From: Saussurea involucrata
Lineage: Eukaryota; Streptophyta; Magnoliopsida; Asterales; Asteraceae
DNA: 64,000 bases
Reading direction: 5' to 3'
NCBI GenBank assembly: GCA_033807775.1
Contig: CM066321.1
Coordinates: 41,826,850-41,890,849, forward strand
Program-made: the position numbers and the translations under genes
Part shown: positions 31,087 through 43,077 of the stretch, in pieces
How the letters are laid out: every line of letters begins with the position of its first letter
Numbering within the stretch: position 1 is the first letter of the stretch
The notes under the pieces: model-generated
The model's input: only the letters and a program-made list of their open reading frames with translations
What the model was told of the DNA's origin: nothing
The model's database searches: none

Positions 31087-32632
31087 CACAATTTCATTAT
31101 AAAATGATGAAATGGGATCAAGAATTAACTTTCAATCATAACAAGAAAATTGTCCTTTGCTGTCCAGATTTTGGTGTCACTTTATGTCCATTTTTGGATA
31201 ACTTCCAGGTATAGTTAGCTCAGGATATTTTATGTCCAAGTGGTTTAATGAGTTAGGAAACTTTTGGCATAAGTTTCATAATTTTTAGAAGTGTTTAAGT
31301 ACGTGAAAAAATAGTTGACGTAAAACTCGACAGAAAACGTTGTTGTTTGCACAGTGTTTTTGTGAAGACTGTTTGGTAGACGAAATCTTTGAGGTTTTGA
31401 GTGAAACCACTTGGGTTTGAATCCTAACACATAAAAATTACTTAATTTGGAGTAGTATTGAGTGAGATATGACCTTTTGAAAAGAGGTGTGGAATCTGGC
31501 CGCAAGCTGTCAAATATGCATTTGCATTCTCTTGACTTTTTAGCAATATTCTCATTCCCCTTGCATGCAATACGATTTGACTCATCCCCATACAATTATT
31601 TTCAGTTCCAAAACATGTTTTTGAGCCATTTAAACTACTTGCAAGTTACCCATCATCTCATCTTTTATAAATCTTGAAAATGGTTCTTTTTGGTGTTTAT
31701 GTCAAGATCTTCATCATGTATCATAAAATTGTGTATTTTTAGCTCATGCAAGTTGGTTAAAACATGTTTTTAATGGATTTAAAGATCCACTCATGAAACC
31801 TTTGAATCAAAAGGTATGGATTTTTCAAGAAAACTACATGCATGTTTGTTAAAAGTTCATCTTTGATCTTAACATGGGTTTGATTATGGATTCACCACCC
31901 TTTTACTAGCATGCAAGTGTTATGGTGGTAAATCTACAAACATTAAGATGTGTAAAGATGATTTTTTTAACAATATTAAAGAAATGTAGAAAAAGATGAA
32001 GAACATTCATAAGAAAAGTGCAAAGAAATGAAAACCAGAAAAAAGGGAGTGTGTGGATTTCACCCAACACACTTGTAGTTACCTTGAACACTTTGATCTC
32101 TTGGAAGATATGTGTTTAGGGGATGAAGTTTTATGATTTTATTTGGATGAAGATGGAGAGAGAAAGGAAGAACTCTAGTGTGGGAGAATTTAGAGAGAGT
32201 GTGAGTAGTTTGCAAATGAGTGAAATGGTTTAATAAAAAACTACATAAAGAGGGTAGTTAGGGGAGGGGGGGGGGGTGGTGTGTTGCAAAATATAAAAGT
32301 CTAATCTTGTCTTTTTGATTTATTTTTAAAGTATAAAGTATTTTCTTATAAATTTAAATAATACAATAAAAAAGTAAAGTATTTATACAAAATTTAGTTG
32401 AAGTGATTTAGTTACTAATTATATATATACTTGAGATATAATTGTAGCTTAAGTTGGCATTTTATGAGATTTGTGGATAATTTCCTAAATCAAGGGGTTC
32501 CTAGACAAAATTTCTCAAATTTTCGTACCGTACCGAGTTTACTGCTAAAATCGCACTGTGTGAACTATGTCATGAATAATTGAAATATCCAGTGCAGTTC
32601 TAACGTGAGGTGTAAATTTGACAGTTGTCACA
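29579..32632 (-). repeat. 3' LTR of gypsy element E
   Basis: This 3054-bp LTR has ends TGTGACAAC...GGGTGTGACA on the minus strand. It contains a 48-bp tandem repeat, a (TA)n run near 31050-31083 and a poly-G run near 32263. Small ORFs in it recur in the other LTR and look incidental. Confidence 0.92.
29951..30172. repeat. 48-bp tandem repeat in gypsy E 3' LTR
   Basis: Five copies with CGCACAAGTGGATATGTCAA at exact 48-bp spacing (starting 29955, 30003, 30051, 30099, 30147). Because 48 is a multiple of three, one frame stays open across it and encodes a repeating peptide, which I judge accidental. Confidence 0.9.
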
Positions 32633-32650
32633 GTCTCCCCCGGTTAAAAG
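32633..32650 (-). promoter_or_regulatory. Polypurine tract of gypsy E
   Basis: The minus strand reads AACCGGGGGAGAC directly before the LTR start TGTGACAAC, the usual plus-strand primer. Confidence 0.85.
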
Positions 32651-32666
32651 AACTTCGTCTCGAAAT

Positions 32667-35600
32667 TCAAGAGTTACTAGCTTTAACAGGTTTGCTAGCG
32701 AAAAGATGAGGATATTTATGCATCATGTAATCCTCTCGTTCCCAAGTGTACTCAGACCCACGCCTTGTGTTCCAATGGACTTTTACAATCGAAATATTAC
32801 TTCGCTTAAGACGCTTAACTTCTCTGTTAAGGATTTCAATTGGTTCTTCTATGATATGCAACTTAACGTGAATCTGAACTTCTTCCAGAGGTATAATTAA
32901 TGATCCGTCAACTAGACATTTTTCTTGAGGTTTGACACATGAAACGTATCATGGATAACAGTTAGCTCCTTAGGCAAATTGAGTCTATACGCTACTGGAC
33001 CAATCCTTTCGGAGATCTCAAATGGTCCGACGTACCTTGGGCTCAATTTTCCTCTTTTCCCAAATCGTACTATTCCTTTCCATGGCGATACTTTTTGAAG
33101 CACTTTATCGCCAATTTGGAATTCTAATGGTTTCCTACGGTTATTTGTACAACTTTTCTGACGATCACTGGCTGCTTTAAGCCTATCTCTAATGATTGCA
33201 ATCTTGTCGGTAGTTTCCTGTACAATATCGGGTCTAGATAGTTGTCTATCTGCAATTTCTAACCAACAAAGGGGTGAACGACACTTGCGTCCATACAAAG
33301 CTTCAAATGGCGCATACTAACTACTGGTGTGATAGCTATTGCTATAAGAAAACTCGACTAACGGCAAGTGGTTATCCCAACTTCCTTCAAAGTCTATTAC
33401 ACATGCCCGAGGCATGTCCTCCAACGTCTGAATGGTTCGCTCACTTTGGCCATCCGTTTGAGGGTGGTAGGCAGTACTCAAATTCAATTGCGTACCCAAC
33501 GCTCTTTGAAGTGACTGCCAAAACCAAGATGTGAAACGGCTATCTCTATCTGATATGATGGAAATTGGGACTCCATGACGTGTAACAATTTCCTTGATGT
33601 AGATCTGAGCAATCTTTTCCATGTTATAATCTTCCCTAATCGGTAGGAAATGTGCAGATTTTGTGAATCGGTCTACTATAACCCAAATCGAGTCGTGCCC
33701 TTTGGCAGTTCTCGGGAGTTTGGTTATAAAATCCAAGGTTATTTGTTCCCATTTCCACTGGGGAATCTCTGGTTGTTGCAGTAAACCAGATGGTTTCTGG
33801 TATACAATTTTGACCTTTGAGCAAGTTAAGAAATTTCCTACGTATAGGGCAACATCTTTCTTCATTCCTGGCCACCAATAATCTTCCCTTAAATCATTAT
33901 ATATCTTATCCGCACCAGGATGAATTGAATAACGAGACTTGTGGGCTTCATCCAGAACTGTCTCCCGTACGTTATTAGCTCTTGGAATCCAAACTCTGTC
34001 CTTGAAGTAACGTACTCCACCACCCTTAGTTTCAAATCTGCTTTCTAGACCGCGAAGGGTCTCGTCCTTCAAGTTTTATGTTTTCGTTACCTCGATCTGA
34101 GCTTCAAGGATTCGAGTCTTTAAACTCGTTTGTACAAGCGCTCCCATTGCTCGTACACGTGAAGGTTTTACCCTTTCTTTTCTACTCAAGGCATCGGCCA
34201 CTACATTGGCCTTACTTGGGTGATAACGAATTTCACAATCGTAATCGCTGAGTAGTTCTACCCATCTCCTTTGTCTCATGTTGAGCATTTTCTGGTCTAG
34301 GATATGCTGAAGACTCTTATGATCGGTGAAGATAGTGCATTTAGTGCCATAAATAATGTCTCCAAATCTTTAAAGCGAATACCACCGCTCCGAGTTCCAT
34401 GTCGTGTGTGGTATAGTTCTTCTCATGAACTTTTAGTTGTCGCGAGGCGTATGCTATAACCTTGCCCTTTTTCATCAATACACAACCCAAACCTTGATGC
34501 AACGCGTCACAATACACCACCAAATTATCGGTTCCTTCCGGTAACGCTAAAATTGGTGCATTGCACATCTTTTTCTGCAATAGTTGGAACGCCTCCTCTT
34601 GCGGTTTTCTCCAAATGAATTTCCTATCCTTTTGGGTCAGTGCTGTGAGTGGTTTAGCAATTCTTGAGAAGTTCTCGATAAATCGCCTATAATAACTCGC
34701 CAAACCCAGAAATTGACGAATTTCTGTCGGGGTCTTAGGAGCTTCCCACTTCTTAACGACTTCCATTTAGACGGGTCCACGTGAATTCCTTTCCCTCCAG
34801 TCACGTGACCAAGAAAATGTACTTCTCGAATCCAAAATTCGCACTTTGAGAATTTGGCATACAGTTTCTGATCCTTGAGTGTCTCTAGAATTACTCTTAA
34901 ATGCTGTTCGTGATCCTCCTTACTTCGAGAGTAGATCAATATGTCGTCGATAAACACGATCACGAACTTGTCAAGGCATGGTCTGCATACCTTGTTCATT
35001 AAATCCATAAATATTGTTGGCGCATTCGTCAATCCGAATAGCATGACTAAAAACTCGTAGTGTCCATAGTGAGTCCTAAAAGCTGTTTTAGGAATGTCCT
35101 CCTCACGGACTCTCAACTGATGATATCCTGATCGAAGGTCAATTTTCGAGAAGTAAGTTGCACCCTGCAACTGGTCGAACAAATCGTCTATTCACGGGAG
35201 AGGATATCGGTTCTTGATTGTCAACTTGTTTAGCTCCCTATAATCGATGCACATTCGAAACGATCCATCCTTTTTCTTGAGAAACAGGACTGGGGCTCCC
35301 CAAGGTGAGGAACTTGGCCTAATAAATTCCTTGTCCAGGAGTTCCTGAAGTTGACTCCACAACTCTTGCATTTCAGCAGGTACTAAACGATACGGTGCCT
35401 TAGCTACAGGTGCTGCTCCAGGTATGAGGTCAATTTGAAATTCCACTTGTCTAAACGGGGGAAGTCCAGGCAAATCGTCGGGGAAAACCTCCGGGTGATC
35501 CTTCACCACAAGAATGTATTGGATTCGCCTTTCCTCGGACTTCTTCTCAACTATGAGTGCCAAAAATGTAACGCACTTCTTCCTCAACTATGAGTGCCAA

Positions 35601-36270
35601 AAATGTAACGCACTTCTTCTCCGTCTTGCAAAGGTACTCTAATCATCTTATCAAAACAACAGATTTCCGCTCGATTCTTGGATAACCAATCCATGTCTAT
35701 TACTACGTCAAAACTCCCCAATTCAATAGGAATAAGATCAACGCTAAACAATTTATCTACTAAATTCAAGGTACAATCTCTAATTACATCATTAGCCTCA
35801 AATTTATGACCATTAGCAACCTCAATAATATAAGCATCCGACATTCTCCTAGATTCCAAGTTAATTAGTGGCCTAAATTCTAACGAAACAAAACTCCTAT
35901 CCGCTCCAGTGTCAAATAATACTGATGCATAGTGGTTGTTTAGAAGAAACGTACATGTCACTATGTTGGGGTCGCGACGTGTTTTGTCAGCTCCAATGAC
36001 AAATGCCCCGTCCTCGAGCTTGGCCTCCTTGATATCCCTTATTGGCTTGATTCCCATTATTGTTATTGCTCGGCCTCCTACATAATCTCGGACACGTATT
36101 CCGGAAGTGATATTGACTTCCGCACTCGAAGCATGCCCTTCTCCGTTCATTGAGGCCCTTTTCCATCCTACATAATTTGGTGTAACGACCCACTCGTTTA
36201 CAATTGCCACAAACAGGGCAGGCTCCTTAATGATAGTAGTTACATTTGTTACACTTTGGGTGTGGACCAT
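32667..36270 (-). pseudogene. Gypsy E gag(end)-protease-RT-RNase H-integrase-chromodomain, multiply broken
   Basis: In minus order: gag zinc knuckles (36250-35990, with one CFECGSQYHFRNTC knuckle in another frame), protease (LFDTGADRSF, near 35900), RT (35587-34637; SPWGAPVLFLKKKDG, FSKIDLRSGYHQ, FIDD at 34943-34954), RNase H (34766-34076), integrase with the zinc site and DDE blocks (34072-33317; WWPGMKKDV, IVDRFTKSAHF, SDRDSRFTS), GPFEI tail (33298-32912), and chromodomain (32861-32667; EEPIEILNREVKRLK, EYTWEREDYM). Breaks include a 37-bp duplication (35546-35619), a TGA at about 35189 where an Arg codon is usual, frameshifts near 34770, 34340 and 32915, and stops at 34076 and 33317. Confidence 0.9.
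35546..35619. repeat. 37-bp tandem duplication at the gypsy E protease/RT junction
   Basis: CTCAACTATGAGTGCCAAAA and the following 17 bases occur twice, back to back (35546-35582, 35583-35619). The length is not a multiple of three, so it breaks the pol frame and is the reason protease and RT sit in different frames. Confidence 0.92.
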
Positions 36271-37413
36271 TGAACTGCCTAGAGTTCTGAGCCTTTACTC
36301 CGAAATTTCTCACTACCTTCCTATCCGTGCTCCCGATAACATCAAGATAAAAAAATTCATTCCTATTTTTAGATAATGCCGCTAATACCAAAATTTCGAG
36401 GTTCATCCTACATCAATACTAAAGTTTTTAGATCTAATACAATCAATCACTTAAAATTACCCAAAATACTTAGTTCATAATAACCACAAGAAAATGTTTT
36501 CCTCTGAACCCAAAAGTCTTATCAAAAGCTTCCAAACCATCAATCGTCCTAATCAAAACCATCCCAAATATACAACTATCAAGATCAACAACACAAGCAT
36601 AGCGAGTACTACTCCTCCAATCACGCATGCAAGCTCTGCCCTCATCGCGGTCCGCCTAGCCGTCCTAACGCTCTCCAAAACCTGGCAGTCGTGTAATTCG
36701 GTCGTCATTGCCCTTAAGTGCTGCTCTTCCGCCCAAGACATTCCGGACACTCATCCGATTGGCATGCCGGTGATTATACACGGCGGCTCTAGCGCCTCCG
36801 GACGTTATGACCTAAGCGTTACTAGTCTCAGGATCAGGACGCTTGTTCTCGCCGTTTGCCTAATACGAGGCCCTCTAGGGTTCGGTTGGACAATTATTGG
36901 GGTCGGTCGGGGTAGTACCGAGGTCGGTGACACTCTCGGTCCGTCGTAAGGATCTCACTCGCTTGACACCTCTTGATCTGATTCGGTGCATCTAGGATCC
37001 TTTTCTTCCCGGACACTCGATGGGTTGACTCGAGGTCGACCAGTGACATAACCCGACACATCGGCCGAGTAAGAAGAGAGAGAGTGGGATGATGATGATG
37101 ACATAGTGATACTAAGGCAAAAGTGTACTTAGTTCCTAATCGCATAAATGTAGTGTGCCTCCTACGCAACGTCTACGCACTAAGCATGCTACTAGAGAGT
37201 GTAATTTAAAAAAAATGACATACTCCTACTATAACCATTTCTAGTCTCGCATTAACCTTCCTTAATCGAACAGGCTGTGTTTAATTAAAGTCTGTTAATA
37301 CCATTCTAGACTTAGTTATACTAGTAGTAGGTTCAGTTGTTTTCATGTTAGTTTTGGATTTTTTGTTATAGTTGGGTTTTCCAATGAAAGATCGGTATTC
37401 TCTATAACCTTCG
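36271..37413 (-). pseudogene. Leader/gag region of gypsy E without capsid; small membrane-type ORF
   Basis: Only 1.1 kb separates the zinc knuckles from the PBS, too little for a Tekay Gag. A frame starting MSSSSSHSLSSYS near 37115 runs with an in-frame TGA near 36950 and a later shift into the open frame 36750-36553. That last part ends in a strongly hydrophobic run (VIGGVVLAMLVLLILIVVY), one predicted membrane helix, then stops. No capsid motifs are seen. It may be an accessory leader ORF kept after loss of the capsid region. Confidence 0.5.
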
Positions 37414-37425
37414 GCTCTGATACCA
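37414..37425 (-). promoter_or_regulatory. Primer binding site (initiator-Met tRNA), gypsy E
   Basis: The minus strand reads TGGTATCAGAGC, four bases from the 5' LTR edge. Confidence 0.9.
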
Positions 37426-37801
37426 AATATGTCACACCCCGCTAAAGCGGAAATACGGGACGTCACAGCTAAAGATTTCATTGCGTATGGTAGAAGACAA
37501 CACACAATCGTCATAGCATAAAAAGTTTACAAAAGATACATGTTGTTCAAAAAATATAAATTTTTTCCAAAACACAAATCGACATGATAAGGAAAAACGT
37601 GTTGAATGCAGCTACTTGAGGTGCCTTCTAAAGTTCAACGTTACTTGATATTTCCTGAAAAGCATGTAAATGAGAGGGTCAACTATTGAATAGTTGGTGA
37701 GATCACAGGTTTTATGAGTACAACAAATTTTGACATAGAAACAGTTTTTAATCCGCACCAGTGGATTGAGTATCCGGTTGTAGTTTTAAAGCACCTTTGT
37801 A

Positions 37802-38025
37802 AATCCGCACAAGTGGATATGTCAACCGGTTATGAAAACATTTTTATAAAATCCGCACAAGTGGATATATCAACCGGTTATGAAAACACTTTTATAAAAT
37901 CCGCACAAGTGGATATGTCAACCGGTTATGAAAACACTTTTATAAAATCCGCACAAGTGGATATGTCAACAGGTTATGAAAACACTTTTATAAAATCCGC
38001 ACAAGTGGATATGTCAACATGCGCA
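37802..38025. repeat. 48-bp tandem repeat in gypsy E 5' LTR
   Basis: Five copies with the same 48-bp period as in the other LTR, so the copy number was set before insertion. Confidence 0.88.
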
Positions 38026-38272
38026 AGGTATAACATCGTATGCAATTATATGTTAAAGTAATGAGCCCACTACCCAAACCTAGTTACGGAATGCCCCAAA
38101 CTGCATGTTCCTCACAAACATGCTTACGGAATTACGGAATTACGGAATTACGGAAAATAGTAATTATGCACTCGCAAGGTGAGTGAGTGTCAACCAAATA
38201 ACGTTATCCATGATACTAACGGCTTAAAACGTGAGTTAATGGGTAATGTAGAGTAAACGGGGACTTAATAGC

Positions 38273-38665
38273 TGTTGATCCCATTTTTGAGCAACAATAG
38301 AAGAAATATAAAGTCCATATTTAAATATAGAGATAAGATATACATGAAGAACAATCATAAAGAAACTTATCTCATATTCATTGATGATTAAATATGGAGA
38401 GGAGAAATGTTGAAGAACACCACACTAAACATGAAACGACTCTCATAAGAAACTAGTCTATGTGTGTTTTTGTGTGCTTTCCATATTTCTCACTTCTTAA
38501 AAAGACATATGGACACCTCTTATATAGGGCCATATTTACATTAGATATTTAAAATATCTAAAATCTAGACAAAAATATCTAAGAAAATATCTATTACAAA
38601 ATATCTAAAACATTAAAATATCTTTATAAAACATTCATTTAATTAGGAGCTAATTAAAGCTAACA
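38273..38665 (-). mobile_element. Solo LTR (393 bp) inside the gypsy E 5' LTR
   Basis: TGTTGATCCC...GCTAACA is flanked by a 5-bp duplication ATAGC (38268-38272, 38666-38670) and is absent from the other LTR of E. It has TG...CA ends and, on the minus strand, a TATATAAGAGG TATA box, so it is an LTR oriented minus. No internal region or PBS is present. It resembles no other LTR in this window. Confidence 0.82.
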
Positions 38666-40873
38666 ATAGCAAAACTCAGAATCAACTAACATAAGCATAC
38701 ATACCATAGCGCATAAGTATACGGAGCAATATTCAGTATTTTGAGTAAACAGTACAATCGATGCGTAATAAAATCGTGACATGCTTTTCACCCCAAAACG
38801 TATAAAATAGTAAAAAGGGGGTGTGAAAACTCACTTGATACGCGATAGAAATCCGGGAATCTCCCACAAGATACTTCGGTGTGATCCTACTTCAAACCTA
38901 TGAACGTAAGGTCACTAGTGAGTTTTAATCTCAAAGGTTCGGTACTAACTATCCAAATCGTCATAAAATTCCTTTGTTGTGATTTAATTATTATAAATCA
39001 TAAAGAGTTACTGAAATTAGTAATCGTAACATATGTATACTTCATTCTTGTTAGGTTAACGTTACCGCAATTTCGTCATAATAAGTAACGAAAAGGGTCC
39101 AAAGACTATATATAGCATATATATGTATACTGAAATTTTATCATAAGAATGATAAAAAGGGTTCAAAATGTAAAGATGAAGTATTTAAAGTGCATAAATT
39201 TATAAATGTATAGTACATTTATATATTTATATATACAACAATTTCATCATAATAATGATGAAAAGGGTTTAAAGTATATATAAATTGCATAATTATATGA
39301 ATATATAGTATATATATATATATATATATATTTCACAATTTCATCATAAAATGATGAAATGGGATCAAGAATTAACTTTCAATCATAACAAGAAAATTGT
39401 CCTTGTTGTCCAGATTTTGGTGTCACTTTGTGTCCATTTTTGGATAACTTCCAAGTATAGTTAGGTCAGGATATTTTATATCCAAGTGGTTTAATGAGTT
39501 AGGAAACTTTTGGCATAAGCTTCATAATTTTTAGAAGTGTTTAAGTACGTGAAAAAATACTTGATGTAAAACTCGACAGAAAATGTTGTTGTTTGCACAG
39601 TGTTTTTGTGAAGACTGTTTGGTAGACGAAATATTTGAGGTTTTGAGTGAAACCACTTGGGTTTGAATCCTAACACATAAGAATTACTTAATTTGAAGTA
39701 GTATTGAGTGAGATATGACCTTTTGAAAAGAGGTGTGGAATCCGGCAGCAAGCTGTCAAATATGCATGTGCATTCTCTTGACTTTTTAGCAATATTCTCA
39801 TTCCCCTTGCATGCAATACGATTTGACTCATCCCCATACAATTATTTTCAGTTCGAAAACATGTTTTTGAGCCATTTAAACTACTTGCAAGTTACCCATC
39901 ATCTCATCTTTTATATATCTTGAAAATGGTTCTTTTTGGTGTTTATGTCAAGATCTTCATAATGTATCATAAAATTGTGTATTTTTAGCTCATGCATGTT
40001 GGTTAAAACATGTTTTTAATGGATTTAAAGATCCACTCATGAAACCTTTGAATCAAAAGGTATGGATTTTTCAAGAAAACTACATGCATGTTTGTTAAAA
40101 GTTCATCTTTGATCTTAACATGGGTTTGATTATGGATTCACCAACCTTTTACTAACATGCAAGTGTTATGGTGGTAAATCTACAAATATTAAGATGTGTA
40201 AAGATGGTTTTTTTAACATTATTAAATAAATGTAGAAAAAGATGAAGAACATTCATAAGAAAAGTGCAAAGAAATGAAAACTAGAAAAAAGGGAGTGTGT
40301 GGATTTCACCCAACACACTTGTAGTTACCTTGAACACTTTGATCTCTTGGAAGAGATGTGTTTAAGGGCTGAAGTTTTATGATTTTACTTGGATGAAGAT
40401 GGAGAGAGAAAGGAAGAACTCTAGTGTAAGAGAATTTAGAGAGAGTGTGAGTAGTTTGCAAATGAGTGAAATGGTTTAATAAAAAAAACTACATAAAGAG
40501 GGTAGTGAGGGGGGGGGGGGTGTTGCAAAATATAAAAGTCTAATCTTGTTTTTTTGATTTATTTTTAAAGTATAAAGTATTTTCTTATAAATTTAAATAA
40601 TACAATAAAAAAGTAAAGTATTTATATAAAATTTAGTTGAAGTGATTTAGTTACTAATTATAAATATATACTTGAGATATAATTGTAGCTTAAGTTGGCA
40701 TTTTATGAGATTTATGGATAATTTCCTAAATCAAGGGGTTCCTAGGAAAAATTTCTCAAATTTTGCTACCGTACCAAGTTTACTGCTAAAATCGCACTGT
40801 GTGAACTATGTCATGAATAATTGAAATATCCAGTGCAGTTCTAACATGAGGTGTAAATTTGACAGTTGTCACA

Positions 40874-41394
40874 GTAGGTTCCTGTGCAAAGGTCTTTAAT
40901 CCTAGAAGACCTCTTGTGGGTAGGCTGAACTCAAGAGAGAACATCGTTCTGTTGAACTTGAGTTAAAGATGTTCGGATTTATCAGGTTTGGAGATGTAGC
41001 CTTTGATCTGTCGGTCTTCTGGATCAAATCTGCAACTTTGCCAGAATTGATTTATGTATCTGGCAGGGATTTTGTCCACGGTTTTGGACTGAAGAGGGTA
41101 GAGAATATGATGTTTCAAGATATGGAGAAGTATAGCATGTACTTTCCCAAAAGAAGTTCTTGAGGGAACAAGGTAGTGATTATTGGGTTTTAATGGTAGA
41201 ACATTTGAAAAATGTTCATGAGCAAGGAAGTCTTGCAGATGGGTTATCGGAGCAAAGTCTGCTTCATCGCCTGAGTTATCTTGTTCTAGGTCTCTGACGA
41301 TTTCAGGGTTTTCTGAATGTTCAGAGTGTTCAGGGTTTTCAGTGGAGTTCTCCGATGAATGTGCAGGGGAGATAGCTTGAGAAGACGAGGCCAT
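40874..41394 (-). pseudogene. ORF2 proximal part of Copia C
   Basis: The ATG at 41394 gives MASSSQAISPAHS, as in copy B, then the THLQDFL, HYLVPSRTSFG and ARYINQFWQSCRF blocks. An in-frame TAA ends the open part at 40963, where copy B has GAA. The frame continues to the E insertion point and resumes at 29578. Confidence 0.8.
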
Positions 41395-41485
41395 TTCTTG
41401 TATAAAGATAAGAATTTTGCAGGTTTTTGCAATGGTTCGCCGGAGATGAGTGTGCGTAAAGGTTTTATGAGGAGTGGTAACTTAG

Positions 41486-41493
41486 ATTTTATA
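41486..41493 (-). promoter_or_regulatory. Candidate internal TATA box upstream of ORF2, Copia C
   Basis: The minus strand reads TATAAAAT, 92 bp before the ORF2 ATG, matching the position of TATAAAAA in copy B. Confidence 0.5.
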
Positions 41494-41904
41494 GCGAAGG
41501 GTAGAATCTGAAGAGGTAAATATATGGAAGTGAATAATTTTTGGGGTCCGTACTTGAGTGTGAACGGCGGGTTCAACTTTCCAGGAGAACGTGTGCCGTG
41601 TACGTCCAATGAAAATGTGACCCGTCAGCAGTGTCAGACCACGACTTGACGTCGTGCGCGGCCCATTAATGCTTGGCGCGTGTGTTTCTTTTCCTCCACA
41701 TATTTTTCACTCTCAGTAAAATAGTCGTTACTGTTGCAGAATTTCCCCAAGTTTGAAAATGACAGAAGCTCTGTATAGATAGAGCTCTGTTGTTTGAAAC
41801 TATATTCGAATCCTCTGTTGCTTGTACCTTTACCAAAAATGTTTGAAAAGCATTGGAGAGGATCGATAGTTTTTAGAGAAGAAATTTCATTCACAGAGGT
41901 TTTG

Positions 41905-42715
41905 GAGCTCTGTCAGGGCTAGCAGAAGCTCTATGAGAGGAAATTTCTCATAATTAAAAATCTATTAAACTTTTTGATCATCCAAAGTTTTTACTGTTTT
42001 ATAAACTGTTTTTAGGACATATTTGAAAATTTTTGTCCTAGAAAACTGTTCTGGAAAAGTTTTTGTGCGAGAGATTCCTTTTAAAAGCCTGTGTTGGTCA
42101 GCAGAGTTTCTTTGGTGGAATGAGCTCTGTGACCAACAAACTTTTAGAATCTCAAAGTGTGCATTTGTGCAAAAGAGATTTTTGAGATGATATTCAAACC
42201 AATCGAAAGAGTTTAAATTTACGATCATAGATTTTCTCTGGCAGAGCCTCTGTTGAGCTCAGCAGAGGCTCTATGACCTCAAATTTCTCACAACTCATAA
42301 TTTATGCATCTTTTTGATCATCTGAAGTTTGAAATGTCTTTGGCAGTGTTTCTAGGAAATATTTGGAAATTTTTGTCCTAGAAAACTGTTTTCTAAAAAG
42401 ATTTCGTATGTGTAAACATAAAATATCTTGATTTGTTAGCATAAGTTATGTGGTATATGAACCCTTTTGACTTGAGACCTTCTGTATGACATTCAAGACG
42501 ATCGATCGAGTTCTTATGTAATTTGTAGTCATAGAGGATCTGTCTTACCGAAGCTCTGTTGAGCCCAGCAGAGGCCCTGGAACCTTAAATTTCTCATAAA
42601 GAGAGACTCATCAATCGTTTTGATTATTTTCTTTTTGGAATGTCATAAGCAAAGTTTCTAGGACATATTTGAAAATTTGTGTCCTAGAAAACTGTTTTCT
42701 TGAGGGATTTTTATG
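41905..42715 (-). repeat. Three spacer repeat units, Copia C
   Basis: CCTAGAAAACTGTT occurs near 42038, 42378 and 42682, each preceded by GGACATATTTG-like, TTTTTGATCATC-like and CAGAGGCTCT-like words. Copy B has two units at 17745-18170. Confidence 0.65.
42243..42272 (-). other. Perfect 10-bp hairpin in the pol-ORF2 spacer, Copia C
   Basis: AGAGCCTCTG (42243-42252) pairs with CAGAGGCTCT (42263-42272). Compared with copy B, one T-A pair has become C-G through a change in each arm, and the loop TTGAGCTCAG is unchanged. Confidence 0.7.
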
Positions 42716-43077
42716 AGATACTCACATTTTGACTTTCCTTTGTTCGGCGAAATTCTTGACCTCTGTTGATTATGGTTGATCACAATTCTTCTTTGGCTCC
42801 CCCTTGAATGATCAACTTCTGTAGATCATTTCAAGGTCTCCTTCTGCTCCCATTTGATCTATACTTGGGTCAAAATTTGATAAGTAATATGGGACATAGA
42901 TCAAGTTTCTTAGAGGTTCTGTAAAGACTTTCAGAGGTTCTGAGCAATCCTGTAGAAGCTTTGTTTTTGTGCAGAACACTTGGTGATTAAGAATTTACAT
43001 TCAGAAATAAATTAAACAGATAATAAAAGCAATGTATGTACATATTTACAGAAGATTAAGTTATACCTACAGAGGTT

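Larger units (their letters stand above)
29579..40873 (-). mobile_element. Ty3/gypsy Tekay-type chromovirus E, degenerate
   Basis: Flanked by a 5-bp duplication GTAGG (29574-29578 and 40874-40878) inside Copia C ORF2. LTRs are 29579-32632 and 37430-40873; the second is longer because of a solo LTR. The internal region is 4.8 kb: PBS, an odd leader ORF region, gag zinc knuckles, protease, RT, RNase H, integrase, chromodomain, polypurine tract. The order RT before integrase and the C-terminal chromodomain define a chromovirus. Confidence 0.92.
37430..40873 (-). repeat. 5' LTR of gypsy E, carrying a solo LTR
   Basis: 3444 bp including a 393-bp insertion plus a 5-bp duplication. The rest aligns to the 29579-32632 LTR with scattered substitutions and length changes in the (TA)n and poly-G runs. 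The 48-bp repeat has five copies here too (from about 37802). Confidence 0.9.
41395..43077 (-). other. Spacer between pol and ORF2 of Copia C
   Basis: 1.7 kb without a coding frame, equivalent to 17158-18567 in B. It holds the candidate TATA (41486-41493), the GGCCCATTAAT block (41660-41670), three spacer repeat units (about 41905-42075, 42235-42415, 42540-42715) and the hairpin at 42243-42272. Confidence 0.75.

Noticed and set aside
31245..31595. 116-residue ORF kept in both LTRs of gypsy E (also 39491-39841)
   Set aside because: Both copies come from one LTR at insertion, so conservation says nothing about coding. There are no recognisable motifs.
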